64,000 nt of DNA, taken from positions 2,607,001 to 2,671,000 of the forward strand of contig NZ_CP108423.1 in the NCBI RefSeq assembly GCF_035917235.1, given 5' to 3'. Made by a program: the position numbers and the translations under genes. The DNA comes from Streptomyces sp. NBC_01294 (GTDB lineage: Bacteria > Actinomycetota > Actinomycetes > Streptomycetales > Streptomycetaceae). Of this stretch, positions 54,856-63,559 are shown piece after piece (positions within the stretch are counted from its first letter, which is position 1; each line of letters starts with the position of its first letter). The notes below the pieces were generated by a model. It had not been told where the DNA came from. It saw only the letters and a list, made by a program, of their open reading frames with translations, and made no database searches.

Positions 54856-55569
54856 TCACAGCAGGTGGGCGGCCTCGGAGACCACCGGGATGACGCGGCG
54901 GGCCAGGACGCCGACCGGGCCGTCCGCCGATTCCAGGGCGAGGGCGGCGCGGGCGGCCGCCGCCGTCTCCGGGTCGGTGGCCGCGGTGGCCGTCAGCAGG
55001 GCGATGAACTGGTCCAGCAGCCAGTCCCGGAGGGAGTCGACCTCAGGCTGCTTGCCCTCGTCGATCCAGATGAGGGAGGCCGCCTCGACGGCCGTGATCC
55101 ACGTACGGACCATCATGCGCAGCCGGGGTCCGGGGGACGGGACCCCGAGGTGGAGGAGGATCTGGTCCGCGGCGGCCCGGCGGATGCCGTCGACCGTCGC
55201 CGTCGTTCGGGAGGTCTCGACGACGCTGCCGCCCTGGAGGAGGGCCGCGAAGCCGGCGTCGTGTTCGTGGACGAAGGCGAGGTAGCGGTCCAGGGCCCGG
55301 GACAGGCGCCGGGTCAGCGGGCCCTGCTGGGGTTCGGCGAAGCAGAGTTCGAGGATGTCGGCCGCCGAGCGCAGGGCGGCTTCGTAGAGCTGCTGTTTGC
55401 CGCCGGGGAAGTAGCGGTAGACGAGCGGGCGCGAGACTCCGGCGGCCTCCGCGACGTCGTCCAGCGAGACCTCCTCCGGTGCCCGGTGCGCGAACAGCGA
55501 GAGGGCGGCGTCGAGGAGTTGGGCTCGCCGCTCCTCGACGCTCAGCCTGCGGTACGCGCGTACGGTCAT
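54856..55569 (-). CDS. TetR family transcriptional regulator
   Basis: This is a 237-residue regulator. The N-terminal HTH spans about 12-58 (SVEERRAQLLDAALSLFAHR, then VSLDDVAEAAGVSRPLVYRY). The C-terminal helical ligand domain is of the TetR_C_13 kind seen in many streptomycetes. The ATG giving MTVRAYRRLSVEERRA was chosen. The adjacent IS now separates it from the AurF-like gene on the same strand, which could have been its target or operon partner. Confidence 0.92.
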   Translation of the reverse strand: MTVRAYRRLSVEERRAQLLDAALSLFAHRAPEEVSLDDVAEAAGVSRPLVYRYFPGGKQQLYEAALRSAADILELCFAEPQQGPLTRRLSRALDRYLAFVHEHDAGFAALLQGGSVVETSRTTATVDGIRRAAADQILLHLGVPSPGPRLRMMVRTWITAVEAASLIWIDEGKQPEVDSLRDWLLDQFIALLTATAATDPETAAAARAALALESADGPVGVLARRVIPVVSEAAHLL

Positions 55570-55686
55570 GACCGCAGGGTAAGCCCCGCGGGGTCCGCGC
55601 AGGGTGGTGTCCTGCCGATCAGCCCGGACGAGGGGATATCCCGGCGGGCCTGCCCGCGAGGTCCCGGCAGGATCCGGAAGACACGC

Positions 55687-55692
55687 CCTAGG
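55687..55692 (+). repeat. Left 6-bp target duplication of the IS481 element
   Basis: CCTAGG, identical to 56761-56766. It fits the NCTAGN target preference of IS481-family elements. It supplies the TAG stop of the transposase. Confidence 0.9.
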
Positions 55693-56641
55693 TGTATTGC
55701 CCTGTGAGGTTGGGGACGCGGCTGGCGGGTGGTTTGCCTGCGAGCGCGGTGTGTCCGCGGTGGTGATTGTAGGTGTGCAGCCAGCCGGGGAAAGCGTCGC
55801 GTCGTTCCTGCTCTGACCGGTAGGGGCGGGCATAGGCCCATTCCTCCAGCAGGGTGCGGTTGAGGCGTTCGACTTTGCCGTTGGTCTGGGGCCGGTAGGG
55901 CCGGGTTCGCTTGTGGGTGATCCCGGCCGCCGCCAGGGTGTCGCGCCAGGCGTGGGACTTGTAGCAGGCGCCATTGTCGGTCAGGACGCGTTCGACGGTG
56001 ATCCCGCAGCCGGTGAAGAACGCCTGGGCCCGGGTCCAGAAGCCGGCGGCGGTCTCCTTCTTCTCGTCGGCCAGGATCTCGCTGTAGGCGAGGCGGGAGT
56101 GGTCGTCGACGGCGGTGTGGATGTAGCTGTAGCCCGTGCCGGACCTGGTCTTGCGGCCTGCCTGTCGGCCGAGAGCCCTGTGGCCGCCGCCGTCAGGGAT
56201 GTTGCCGAGCTTCTTGATGTCGACGTGGACGAGTTCGCCGGGCTTGGGTCGTTCGTAGCGTCGTATGACGCGGCCGGTGGCCCGGTCCAGATGGGACAGG
56301 CGGGCCAGGCCGAACCGGGTCAGCACCCGGTGCACGGTTGAGGGCACCAGGCCGAGCAGGTGGGCGATGCGGGCGGGTCCCCACCTGCGCAGGACGCGGA
56401 CCTTGATGATCCGGCGTTCGGTGCGGGTCGGGGTCCGGCGCGGGCTGTTGTGCGGGCGGGAAGACCGGTCGTGCATGCCCGCGTCGCCGAGCGTTCGGTA
56501 GCGGTCGGCCCACCGCTGGGCGGTCGTCGGGGAGACCTGGAAGCGTTCGGCTGCCCGGCGGTGGGTCCAGCCGTCCTCGACCACGCAGCGGGCAAGCCGC
56601 AGCCGTCCGGTCTCGGTCAGGGGTGCATTACGGTGGGGCAT
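55688..56641 (-). CDS. IS481 family transposase
   Basis: This DDE transposase has 317 residues. An N-terminal HTH (LRLARCVVEDGWTHRRAAER) and second HTH (about 70-115) precede an rve integrase core. DDE residues are in YIHTAVDDHSRLAYSEIL (D), VLTDNGACYKSHAW (D) and YRPQTNGKVERLNRTLLEEW (E). The start is the ATG giving MPHRNAPLTETGRLRLARC. The stop TAG lies in the target duplication, outside the element itself. It appears intact. Confidence 0.93.
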   Translation of the reverse strand: MPHRNAPLTETGRLRLARCVVEDGWTHRRAAERFQVSPTTAQRWADRYRTLGDAGMHDRSSRPHNSPRRTPTRTERRIIKVRVLRRWGPARIAHLLGLVPSTVHRVLTRFGLARLSHLDRATGRVIRRYERPKPGELVHVDIKKLGNIPDGGGHRALGRQAGRKTRSGTGYSYIHTAVDDHSRLAYSEILADEKKETAAGFWTRAQAFFTGCGITVERVLTDNGACYKSHAWRDTLAAAGITHKRTRPYRPQTNGKVERLNRTLLEEWAYARPYRSEQERRDAFPGWLHTYNHHRGHTALAGKPPASRVPNLTGQYT

Positions 56642-56760
56642 GAGGGCCTTCCGGTCGGTGTAGACGTCGCAATCCACACCAAACCCGGAAGGCCCTCACC
56701 CGTTCAAGATCCCCCAGCCGAGACCTGCATCACCCGTCCACAACCTCCCGGGGCATTACA
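55693..56760 (-). mobile_element. Intact IS481-family insertion sequence, 1068 bp
   Basis: The ends read TGTATTGCCCTGTGAGGTTG (left) and TGTAATGCCCCGGGAGGTTG (right, reverse strand), 17 of 20 identical, and lie between two CCTAGG copies. The single transposase gene fills it. It sits between the AurF-like gene and the TetR gene. Confidence 0.92.
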
Positions 56761-56766
56761 CCTAGG
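56761..56766 (+). repeat. Right 6-bp target duplication of the IS481 element
   Basis: CCTAGG, matching the left copy. It contains the TAG stop of the AurF-like gene. Confidence 0.9.
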
Positions 56767-57703
56767 CCAGGAGTCCCGAGCTCTTCCACAGCTTGCGGCC
56801 GACTCCCCGCAGGACGCCGATGTCGTCGAGGAAGTCGGTGAGCCGCTGCGCGCCGCTCTGCATGACCTCGCGCCGGTGGCCGCTCGCCTTGACCTGGGCG
56901 ACGGCCTCGCGGCGGTCCAGGCCGACGTTGTCGTAGACGGCCGGGTTCACGAACGCGAGGGAGAAGACGCGGGCGGCCTCGCCGCAGCTGATCCGGGTGA
57001 GCTCCTGCTCCCAGCGCGGGGCCGTCAGCATCTGGCGGCGCAGTTCCTCGCGGGCGTACCGGACGTGCCGGGCCTCCTCGATGACGTGGATCCGGGTGAC
57101 CCCGCGGACCAGCGGCTGGACGCGCTCGTCCGGGAAGGTGAGGCGCTGCATCCAGTCGAGGATCTCCTCGCCGAGGAGGGTGCAGGCGAAGGAGCCGGGG
57201 GTGGTGGAGACCGTCTTCAGGATCCGCGCGAGGTTGTGGTTGAGGCGGGAGACCGGGTACGCGGGGGCGCCGGCCTTCTGGATCATGCGGGCGAACATCA
57301 TCGAGTGGCGGCACTCGTCGGCGATCTCGGTGAGCGCGTAGCGCACGTGGTTGCTGGTCAGGGACTTGTCGTAGATGTGCCGGACCATCAGCTGCATGAG
57401 GATGATCTCGAACCATATGCCGAGGGAGCCGAGCGCCGCCGCCTCGTGGCGGGAGAGGTCGATGCGCTGCTCCTCCCCCATCTTCTTCCACAGCGGGGTG
57501 TCGTAGAGGGAGAGCAGTTCCGGCGGCCAGTAGTACTTGCCCTCGATCGCGGGGGCGTCCCAGTCGAGTTCCTTGTCGGGGTCGAAGGAGTGCTTGGCCG
57601 AGGATTCGAGCAGTCGCTCGGCGATCTGCTCCCGGTCCTTGAGCTGGCCGAGGGCGTCCCTGAGCGCGGCTCGTTCGGTCACGGTCGTCATGGCTTCGGA
57701 CAC
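56762..57703 (-). CDS. AurF-like diiron oxygenase family protein
   Basis: This 313-residue protein resembles AurF-type p-aminobenzoate N-oxygenases, ferritin-like diiron enzymes. Metal-ligand segments are SRHEAAALGSLGIWFEIILM, ALTEIADECRHSMMFARMIQ, TLLGEEILDWMQRLTFPDER and VIEEARHVRYAREELRR. The start is a GTG; an ATG four codons later is an alternative. The substrate is unknown. It is divergent from the ferritin-like gene by 156 bp, and the two form a conserved-looking pair. The IS inserted exactly at its stop without changing the protein. Confidence 0.85.
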   Translation of the reverse strand: MSEAMTTVTERAALRDALGQLKDREQIAERLLESSAKHSFDPDKELDWDAPAIEGKYYWPPELLSLYDTPLWKKMGEEQRIDLSRHEAAALGSLGIWFEIILMQLMVRHIYDKSLTSNHVRYALTEIADECRHSMMFARMIQKAGAPAYPVSRLNHNLARILKTVSTTPGSFACTLLGEEILDWMQRLTFPDERVQPLVRGVTRIHVIEEARHVRYAREELRRQMLTAPRWEQELTRISCGEAARVFSLAFVNPAVYDNVGLDRREAVAQVKASGHRREVMQSGAQRLTDFLDDIGVLRGVGRKLWKSSGLLA

Positions 57704-57859
57704 CTCGTCGTCGAGTTACCGGGGGTCACCACTTATGAGACTGCTTGTCAGCAAGGTCGTCAATCCCCCGCGCACGACTTGTTGACCCCGCGTCTACCAA
57801 CGTGTGACGCTGCCAACTGTCCGGTCCTGCACGGCAGTACGTGAGACGAGGGGGCGTCA

Positions 57860-58975
57860 GTGTCGACGCACGAGCTCTACACCGAGGACCCGGGCGAAGC
57901 CGTCTGGCAGGTCCCCGCCTCCGGCTCCGCCCGCTTCAGCTGGGAGTACGACGACGGCCGCGAGCGACTCCTCGCCCTCTACCAGAAGGGCAAGGACAAG
58001 CAGTGGGACGGCGCCAAGCGCATCGACTGGGACATCGAGGTGGACCCGTACGATCCGCTCGGCACCCCCGACGAGGCTCTGACGCTCTACGGCACGCGGC
58101 ACTGGGCCAAGCTCACCGAGAAGGACAAGGGCGAACTGCGCCGGCACTACGCCGCCTGGAACTTCAGCCAGTTCCTGCACGGCGAACAGGGCGCGATGGT
58201 GTGCGCGGCCCGCATCGTGGAGTCGGTGCCGGACCTGGACGCGAAGTTCTACTCCGCGACGCAGACCATGGACGAGGCCCGGCACGCCGAGATCTTCGGG
58301 CGCTTCCTGCACGAGAAGGTCGGGATGCTGTACCCGATCAACGACAGCCTGCAGGGGCTGCTGGGCGACACCCTGCGCGACTCCCGCTGGGACATGCCGT
58401 ACCTGGGCATGCAGGTGCTCATCGAGGGCCTGGCGCTCGCCGCCTTCGGCATGATCCGCGACACGACGGACAAGCCGCTGCCGAAGCAGATCCTGGCGTA
58501 CGTGATGCAGGACGAGGCCCGGCACGTGGCCTTCGGGCGGATGGCGCTGCGGGACTACTACAAGCAGCTGACGGACGCCGAACTGCGCGAGCGCGAGGAG
58601 TTCGTGATCGAGGGCTGCTACCTCATGCGGGACCGGCTGCGCGGGGTGGAGGTACTGGAGAACTTCGGCATCCCGAGGAAGGAGGCCGAGCAGTTCAGCG
58701 AGCAGTCGGAGTTCCTGCACCTCTTCCGGAAGCTGCTGTTCAGCCGGATCGTGCCGTGCGTGAAGGACATCGGGCTGTGGGGCGAGCGGCTGCAGCGGGC
58801 GTACCTGGACATGGGCGTCTTCGAGATGGGCGACTCGAACCTGGACCTGCTGATGAGCCAGGACGAGGAGATCGCCGAGGCCCTCGACCGCGAGCGCTTC
58901 GCGGCCGAGGAGTCGGAGCGGGTGGCGGAGGTCGAGGCCGCGGTCCGGGAGGGCGCCGAGGACACGTCCGGCTAG
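57860..58975 (+). CDS. Ferritin-like diiron protein
   Basis: This is a 371-residue ferritin-like protein. Ligand helices are HGEQGAMVCAARIVES, ATQTMDEARHAEIFGRFLHE, MQVLIEGLALAAFGMIRDTT and YVMQDEARHVAFGRMALRDY, giving two ExxH/DEARH pairs as in R2-like or AurF-like oxidases. The GTG start has AGGGGG 7 nt upstream. The tail is acidic. The reaction is unknown. It faces the AurF-like gene across a shared promoter region. Confidence 0.85.
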   Translation: MSTHELYTEDPGEAVWQVPASGSARFSWEYDDGRERLLALYQKGKDKQWDGAKRIDWDIEVDPYDPLGTPDEALTLYGTRHWAKLTEKDKGELRRHYAAWNFSQFLHGEQGAMVCAARIVESVPDLDAKFYSATQTMDEARHAEIFGRFLHEKVGMLYPINDSLQGLLGDTLRDSRWDMPYLGMQVLIEGLALAAFGMIRDTTDKPLPKQILAYVMQDEARHVAFGRMALRDYYKQLTDAELREREEFVIEGCYLMRDRLRGVEVLENFGIPRKEAEQFSEQSEFLHLFRKLLFSRIVPCVKDIGLWGERLQRAYLDMGVFEMGDSNLDLLMSQDEEIAEALDRERFAAEESERVAEVEAAVREGAEDTSG

Positions 58976-59076
58976 GGAGTGCCCAACGGAGCAGGCGGGG
59001 CCTGGGCCGCCCCCTGCCCCGCCCCCCTATCGAACCAACCGGCCGTCCGGGTCCGGCGGGAATTGCGTGCCGGGTG

Positions 59077-60537
59077 TCAGCCGGTGGCCAGCGCCGCCTC
59101 CATCACGGCCCGCGCGATCGGAGCGGCGGCCAGGTTCCCGCTGATGTCCCCGCGGTTGGCCGCCGCGTCCTCGACCACCACCGCCACCGCGACCGCCGGC
59201 ACCGGGGCACCGTCCGCCTTCGCCCAGGAGATGAACCAGGCGTACGGGGTGCCCGCGTTGCCGACGCCGTGCTGCGCGGTGCCGGTCTTGCCGCCGACCA
59301 CCGCGCCCGGGATCGCCGCGTTCTTGCCCGTCCCGTTCTCCACCACCTTCACCATCAGCCCCTGCAGCCGCAGGGCGGTCGCCGGGGTCATCGCCCGGCC
59401 GAGGCTGCGCTGGCCGCCGCGCCGGACCTGGGACCCGTCGTTCTGGGTCGTCCGGTCCACCAGGTACGGGTACTTCAGCTCGCCGCCGTTCGCGACGGCC
59501 GCCGCGACCATCGCCATCTGGAGCGGCGTCGCCCTGGTGTTGAACTGCCCGATCGAGGAGAGGGCCAGCTGGTCCCGGCTCATGTCGGTGTCGAAGGTCG
59601 ACCGGGACACCCACGAGGGCACCCGCAGCCCCTCGCCGTTGAACCCGAAGCGGCGCGCCGCCTCCACCATCCCGCGCAGCCCGACCTGCACCCCGATCTT
59701 CGCCATCACCGTGTTGCAGGACCACTGCACCGCATCCGCCATCGAGGCGTCCTCGCAGCCCGTGGCCGCGTTCGGCAGCAGGGTGCTGGTCCCGGGCAGC
59801 GGGTAGGGGTCGGGGGTGCGGGTCGGCGCGTCCACATCGGTGACCACGCCGGCGTCGAGCGCGGCCGCCGCCGTCACGATCTTGAAGGTGGAGCCGGGCG
59901 GGTACGTCTCGCGCAGCGCCCGGTTGAGCATCGGCCTGGCGGGGTCCGCGTTCAGCGCCGCCCAGGCCTCCTTGACCTTCGTGCCCGTGCCGGAGAGCAC
60001 CGAGGGGTCGTACGAGGGGCTGCTGACCAGCGCGAGGATCTTCCCGGTCGCCGGCTCGACGGCGGCGACCGCCCCGCGCTTGCCCGCGAGCCCGGTGTAC
60101 GCGGCCAGCTGCGGGCCGGAGCGGAGGGTGGTGGCGGCGTTCCCGCCGGCCGGGCGGCCGCGGGACAGCTCGTACCAGAGCGGGAAGACCGAGAGCCCGG
60201 GGTCCGTGCCCGACAGGACCGCGTCCTCGGCGCGCTCCACGAAGCTGGTCCCGTACGTCTGGGAGGAGAAGCCGGTGACGGGCGCGTAGAGCGGGCCGTT
60301 CGTGTACGTCCGCTCGTAGCGCAGCAGCTGGCCGCTGTCGCGGGAGCCGGTGACGGGGCGCCCGTCGACCAGGATGTCCCCGCGCGGCTCGGCGTAGCGC
60401 TCGATGGCGGGGCGTTTGTTGGCCGGGTTCGCGCCGTAGGCGGCGGACTCCCAGACCTGCACGCGGGCGATGTTGAACAGCAGGGCGACGAGCAGAAGGG
60501 CGCAGAAGTACGCGCACCAGCGGATGTAGCGGATCAC
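59077..60537 (-). CDS. Penicillin-binding transpeptidase paired with FtsW/RodA
   Basis: This is a 486-residue class B-like penicillin-binding protein that cross-links peptidoglycan outside the membrane. One N-terminal membrane helix (about 8-26) precedes a short pedestal and the transpeptidase. Catalytic motifs are STFK in YPPGSTFKIVTAA, SCN in DAVQWSCNTVMAKIG, and KTGT in VVGGKTGTAQHG. It is shorter than PBP2 or PBP3. The GTG start overlaps the stop of the FtsW/RodA gene (GTGA), so the two are a synthase pair. Confidence 0.94.
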   Translation of the reverse strand: MIRYIRWCAYFCALLLVALLFNIARVQVWESAAYGANPANKRPAIERYAEPRGDILVDGRPVTGSRDSGQLLRYERTYTNGPLYAPVTGFSSQTYGTSFVERAEDAVLSGTDPGLSVFPLWYELSRGRPAGGNAATTLRSGPQLAAYTGLAGKRGAVAAVEPATGKILALVSSPSYDPSVLSGTGTKVKEAWAALNADPARPMLNRALRETYPPGSTFKIVTAAAALDAGVVTDVDAPTRTPDPYPLPGTSTLLPNAATGCEDASMADAVQWSCNTVMAKIGVQVGLRGMVEAARRFGFNGEGLRVPSWVSRSTFDTDMSRDQLALSSIGQFNTRATPLQMAMVAAAVANGGELKYPYLVDRTTQNDGSQVRRGGQRSLGRAMTPATALRLQGLMVKVVENGTGKNAAIPGAVVGGKTGTAQHGVGNAGTPYAWFISWAKADGAPVPAVAVAVVVEDAAANRGDISGNLAAAPIARAVMEAALATG

Positions 60538-61904
60538 TCGGCGGGCTCCCCTGCGGGGCGGGGTCTGCGGGCGCTGTCGCTGAGCCGGACCAGCAGGGCG
60601 ACGATGATCCAGTTGGTGACGACGGAGGAGCCGCCCTGGGCCAGGAAGGGCATGGCCATGCCGGTGAGCGGGATCAGCCCGGTGACCCCGCCCGCGATGA
60701 CGAACACCTGGAGGGCGACGATCGAGGCGAGCCCGGTGGCGAGCAGCCGGCCGAAGGGGTCGCGCAGGGCGAGCCCGGCGCGGAAGCCGCGGGCGACGAG
60801 GAGCCCGTAGAGCAGCAGGATCGCGGCGAGGCCGACGAGGCCGAGTTCCTCGCCGGCGGTGGCGAGGATGAAGTCCGACTTGGCGGCGAAGCCGATGAGG
60901 AAGGACTGGCCGTGGCCGAGGCCGGCGCCGAGCAGGCCGCCGGCGCCGAAGGCGAAGAGGGACTGGGCGAGCTGGCCGGGGCCCTCGCCGCGCTCGATGG
61001 AGGCGAAAGGATTCAGCCAGTCGTCCACGCGGCTGTTCACGTGCGGCTCGAAGGTCCCGACGGCGTACGCGCCCACCCCGGCGAGCAGCAGCCCGATCGC
61101 GATCCAGCCGATCCGTCCGGTGGCGGTGAACAGCATGATCACGAACAGTCCGAAGAAGAGCAGCGAGGTCCCCAGGTCCCGCTCCAGGACGAGCACGCCG
61201 ACGCTGAGCAGCCAGATCGCGAGGATCGGGCCGAGCACGCGGCCGGGCAGCAGGCGCAGCTTCCAGAAGAGCCGGCGTCCGGTCAGGGCGAGGGCGGTGC
61301 GGTTCGCGGCGAGGTACGCGGCGAAGAACACGGCGAGCAGGATCTTGGCGAACTCCCCCGGCTGGAAGGACAGTCCGGCGAAGCGGATCCAGATGTGCGC
61401 GCCGTTGACGGCCGGGAAGAAGACGGGGATCAGCATCAGCACGAGGGCGACGGCGACGGAGAGGTACGCGTAGCGCTGGAGCACGCGGTGATCGCGCAGC
61501 AGCGCGACGACGAGGACGAAGAGCGCCATCCCGAGGGCGGACCACAGGAGTTGGTCCCCGGCGGTGAGGTGGCCGGGGGTGGTCACGTCGAGGCGCTGGA
61601 TGAGGACCAGGCCGAGGCCGTTGAGCAGGACGGCGATCGGAAGCACGAGGGGATCGGCGTACGGGGCCCTGAACCGGACGGCGAGGTGCGCGAGCAGGGC
61701 GGCCACGGAGAGGCCGCCGGCGTAGCGGGCGGCCTGCTCGGGGATGCGGCCGGTGGTCGCCAGGCCGACGTGGAGGTGACCGAGGACGGAGATCAGGACC
61801 GCGCCGGCGAGGAGCGTCAGCTCGACGCCGCGGCGCTTGGGAGCGCCGGCGCCGGGGGGCGGGGGCGGGGCGGGCTCCGTCACCTTTGCCGTCAGAGCGG
61901 TCAT
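60534..61904 (-). CDS. FtsW/RodA/SpoVE family peptidoglycan glycosyltransferase
   Basis: This is a 456-residue SEDS-family membrane protein with about twelve helices. Conserved segments are GAHIWIRFAGLSFQPGEFAK, LVLERDLGTSLLFFGLFVIM, PHVNSRVDDWLNPF, and GLIPLTGMAMPFLAQGGSSV. SEDS proteins polymerise lipid II with a partner class B PBP, here the next gene. The ATG gives MTALTAKVTEPAPP. The paralogue status (division, sporulation or other) is not decidable. It is divergent from the DUF6325 gene across 97 bp of AT-richer sequence. Confidence 0.94.
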   Translation of the reverse strand: MTALTAKVTEPAPPPPPGAGAPKRRGVELTLLAGAVLISVLGHLHVGLATTGRIPEQAARYAGGLSVAALLAHLAVRFRAPYADPLVLPIAVLLNGLGLVLIQRLDVTTPGHLTAGDQLLWSALGMALFVLVVALLRDHRVLQRYAYLSVAVALVLMLIPVFFPAVNGAHIWIRFAGLSFQPGEFAKILLAVFFAAYLAANRTALALTGRRLFWKLRLLPGRVLGPILAIWLLSVGVLVLERDLGTSLLFFGLFVIMLFTATGRIGWIAIGLLLAGVGAYAVGTFEPHVNSRVDDWLNPFASIERGEGPGQLAQSLFAFGAGGLLGAGLGHGQSFLIGFAAKSDFILATAGEELGLVGLAAILLLYGLLVARGFRAGLALRDPFGRLLATGLASIVALQVFVIAGGVTGLIPLTGMAMPFLAQGGSSVVTNWIIVALLVRLSDSARRPRPAGEPAE

Positions 61905-62001
61905 ACACCGAAACGTAGCAAGCGAACGGATGGTATGTCTGCTTATGTCATAGTGTGCCGAAGAGTCGTCATAAACGGTCGGAAGTGAGGAGCCGAGGCG
62001 C

Positions 62002-62409
62002 ATGGGACCTGTGGAATTCATCGTCCTCGCCTTCCCGGAGGAGCAGCTGCGGGTCCCGGCGGTCGAAGCCGTGATGGGGCTGCGCAAGACGGGCGTGGTC
62101 CGGCTGATCGACGGACTCGTGGTGACGAGGACGGCGTCGGGGAACGTACTGGCGGCCGAGTTCGACGAGTTCGTCGAACTGCAGGGCCTGCTGACGGGGC
62201 GGGACGTGGCCCGGCTGATCGGGCCCGAGGACGTACAGGAGGCGGCGGGGCTGCTGGAGCGCGGGAGCTGCGCGCTGCTGCTGGTGGTCGAGCACGTGTG
62301 GGCCGAGGACGCGGCGATCGCCGTACGGGCGGCGGGCGGGCGCATCGTGGGCTCGGTCCGCATCCCGCCGGACCGGGTCCCGGCGGACCCCCGGGCAGGG
62401 GTGGCCTGA
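62002..62409 (+). CDS. DUF6325 family protein
   Basis: This is a 135-residue protein with an alternation of strands and helices, starting MGPVEFIVLAFPEEQLRVPA and including TGRDVARLIGPEDVQEAAGL and ALLLVVEHVWAEDAAIAVRA. It resembles DUF1269/DUF6325-type proteins, which have no assigned function. The stop overlaps the next start as TGATG, so it is coupled to the SHOCT gene. Confidence 0.8.
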   Translation: MGPVEFIVLAFPEEQLRVPAVEAVMGLRKTGVVRLIDGLVVTRTASGNVLAAEFDEFVELQGLLTGRDVARLIGPEDVQEAAGLLERGSCALLLVVEHVWAEDAAIAVRAAGGRIVGSVRIPPDRVPADPRAGVA

Positions 62410-62816
62410 TGTTCATCCGACCGGTGGGAGCGACGGTCCACGCGGCGAACCGCCCGGCGGGGCAGCCTCTGCTACGGGGCCTGCTGGCGCGGGCGGCCGG
62501 GGCGGTGGAGGCCACGACGGGCGCGGTCGGCCCGGACGAACCACCCCGCCGGGGCCTCTTGGCGCGGGCGGTGCAGGCGGCGGGAGGCCCGGCCGAAGCG
62601 CCGGACTGGGCCTGGCCGGAAGGGGAACCCACAGAGGAACCGGAACCCCTGTACCTCGAAGAGCCGGAGCCGGAGGACGAGGCGCCCACGGTGGGACCGA
62701 CACCCCCGGCCGGCCACCTGGTGGCGGAACTCACCCAACTGGCCGACCTGGCCCGCGAGGGTCTGCTGACCCCACAGGAATTCACGACGGCCAAGGCCCG
62801 CCTGCTGCGCGACTGA
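62409..62816 (+). CDS. SHOCT domain protein
   Basis: This is a 135-residue protein. An acidic Pro/Glu-rich middle follows a basic N-terminus with two similar segments GLLARA. The C-terminal ~30 residues are a SHOCT domain (LTQLADLAREGLLTPQEFTT with AKARLLRD). SHOCT is an oligomerisation or anchoring module. It is paired with DUF6325, a recurrent pair in streptomycetes. Confidence 0.82.
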   Translation: MFIRPVGATVHAANRPAGQPLLRGLLARAAGAVEATTGAVGPDEPPRRGLLARAVQAAGGPAEAPDWAWPEGEPTEEPEPLYLEEPEPEDEAPTVGPTPPAGHLVAELTQLADLAREGLLTPQEFTTAKARLLRD

Positions 62817-63069
62817 CGACGACGCGGGCCGGACCCGCCCGTGTCACACGGCCGGGCCCCGACGCGCCCGGCGCTCCGATGCCACGGCTGCGGCGACACC
62901 GCAGCCGACGGCGGGCAGCGCGAAGCCCACTACGGCCGGGTTGACGTAGCCGGGGAGGGACCGGGCGACGTAGCGACCACCCCCTGCCGGCACCGCCCCC
63001 TGCCGGCACCGCTCCCAGCCCGCCTGCGCCGACCGCATCGAGCATGCGCCTGCGCGCAGACGGCCGTCG

Positions 63070-63164
63070 GCCGCTGAGACATGAGGAGCGCGCAGCGAAG
63101 TGTGGCGGCTTATGTCCGGCCACAGACGGACTGCAGCCGCTGAGACGCGAGAAGCGCGTAGCGA
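63070..63164 (+). repeat. Pair of 29-bp direct repeats (25/29 identical)
   Basis: GCCGCTGAGACATGAGGAGC... at 63070-63098 and GCCGCTGAGACGCGAGAAGC... at 63136-63164 share the pattern GCCGCTGAGAC-GAG-AGCGCG-AGCGA. A small hairpin (TGTGGCGG/CCGGCCACA) lies between them. Confidence 0.7.
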
Positions 63165-63237
63165 TCGGACGCGCCCCGGCTCCGCCCGGGGGTCGCTGAT
63201 CGGCCCGCCCCTGAATAGGCAATGGCCGGCCCGTTCC

Positions 63238-63390
63238 TTTGGGGGGTTCCCGTCGGTCTTCGGATTTCCGTGGCGGGTCGGTCGGTCAAGGGTGGCCGCA
63301 GGCCATCGCGCAGCGACGCGACCGAAGGGAGCGCCCTTGAGGGACCGGCCCGCCACGGAGAGACGATGAGACTGACGGGAACCCCCCAAA
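63238..63390. repeat. Imperfect inverted repeat with 55-57 bp arms
   Basis: The left arm 63238-63292 starts TTTGGGGGGTTCCCGTC and ends TCAAGGG; the right arm 63334-63390 is its imperfect reverse complement. Both contain CCGTGGCGGG. The 41-bp centre has a further small hairpin GGCCGCAGGCC. It could be a miniature transposable element, a structured RNA or a terminator complex. Confidence 0.8.
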
Positions 63391-63559
63391 CCATCCCTGA
63401 TTCGGCGCGAGTGGCTCAGGCCCCCGAAGCCCCCGCCGCACGACCCGATACCCCGATCCCCCCGATCCCCCAACCGAGTGACCACGCCCGACCGGCCGCC
63501 CCACTTAGGGCATTTGTCATACCATACGTGGCAACATCGGGCACCTCGGAGGTGATCCC

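Larger units (their letters stand above)
62817..63559. other. Long structured intergenic region, possible gene remnant
   Basis: The 743 bp have no convincing intact gene. A minus-strand frame ending at 62844 carries a hydrophobic segment (LPGYVNPAVVGFALPAVG, then CGVAAAVASERRARRG) that may be the 3' remnant of a small membrane protein. A 16-bp tandem pair CCCCCTGCCGGCACCG lies at 62980-63011. Two near-identical 29-bp copies lie at 63070-63098 and 63136-63164, and a large inverted repeat follows at 63238-63390. Confidence 0.55.

Noticed and set aside
63391..63559. c-di-AMP (ydaO-type) riboswitch upstream of the secreted hydrolase gene
   Set aside because: Such riboswitches precede similar hydrolase genes in streptomycetes, but I could not find the conserved core sequence or pairing here.
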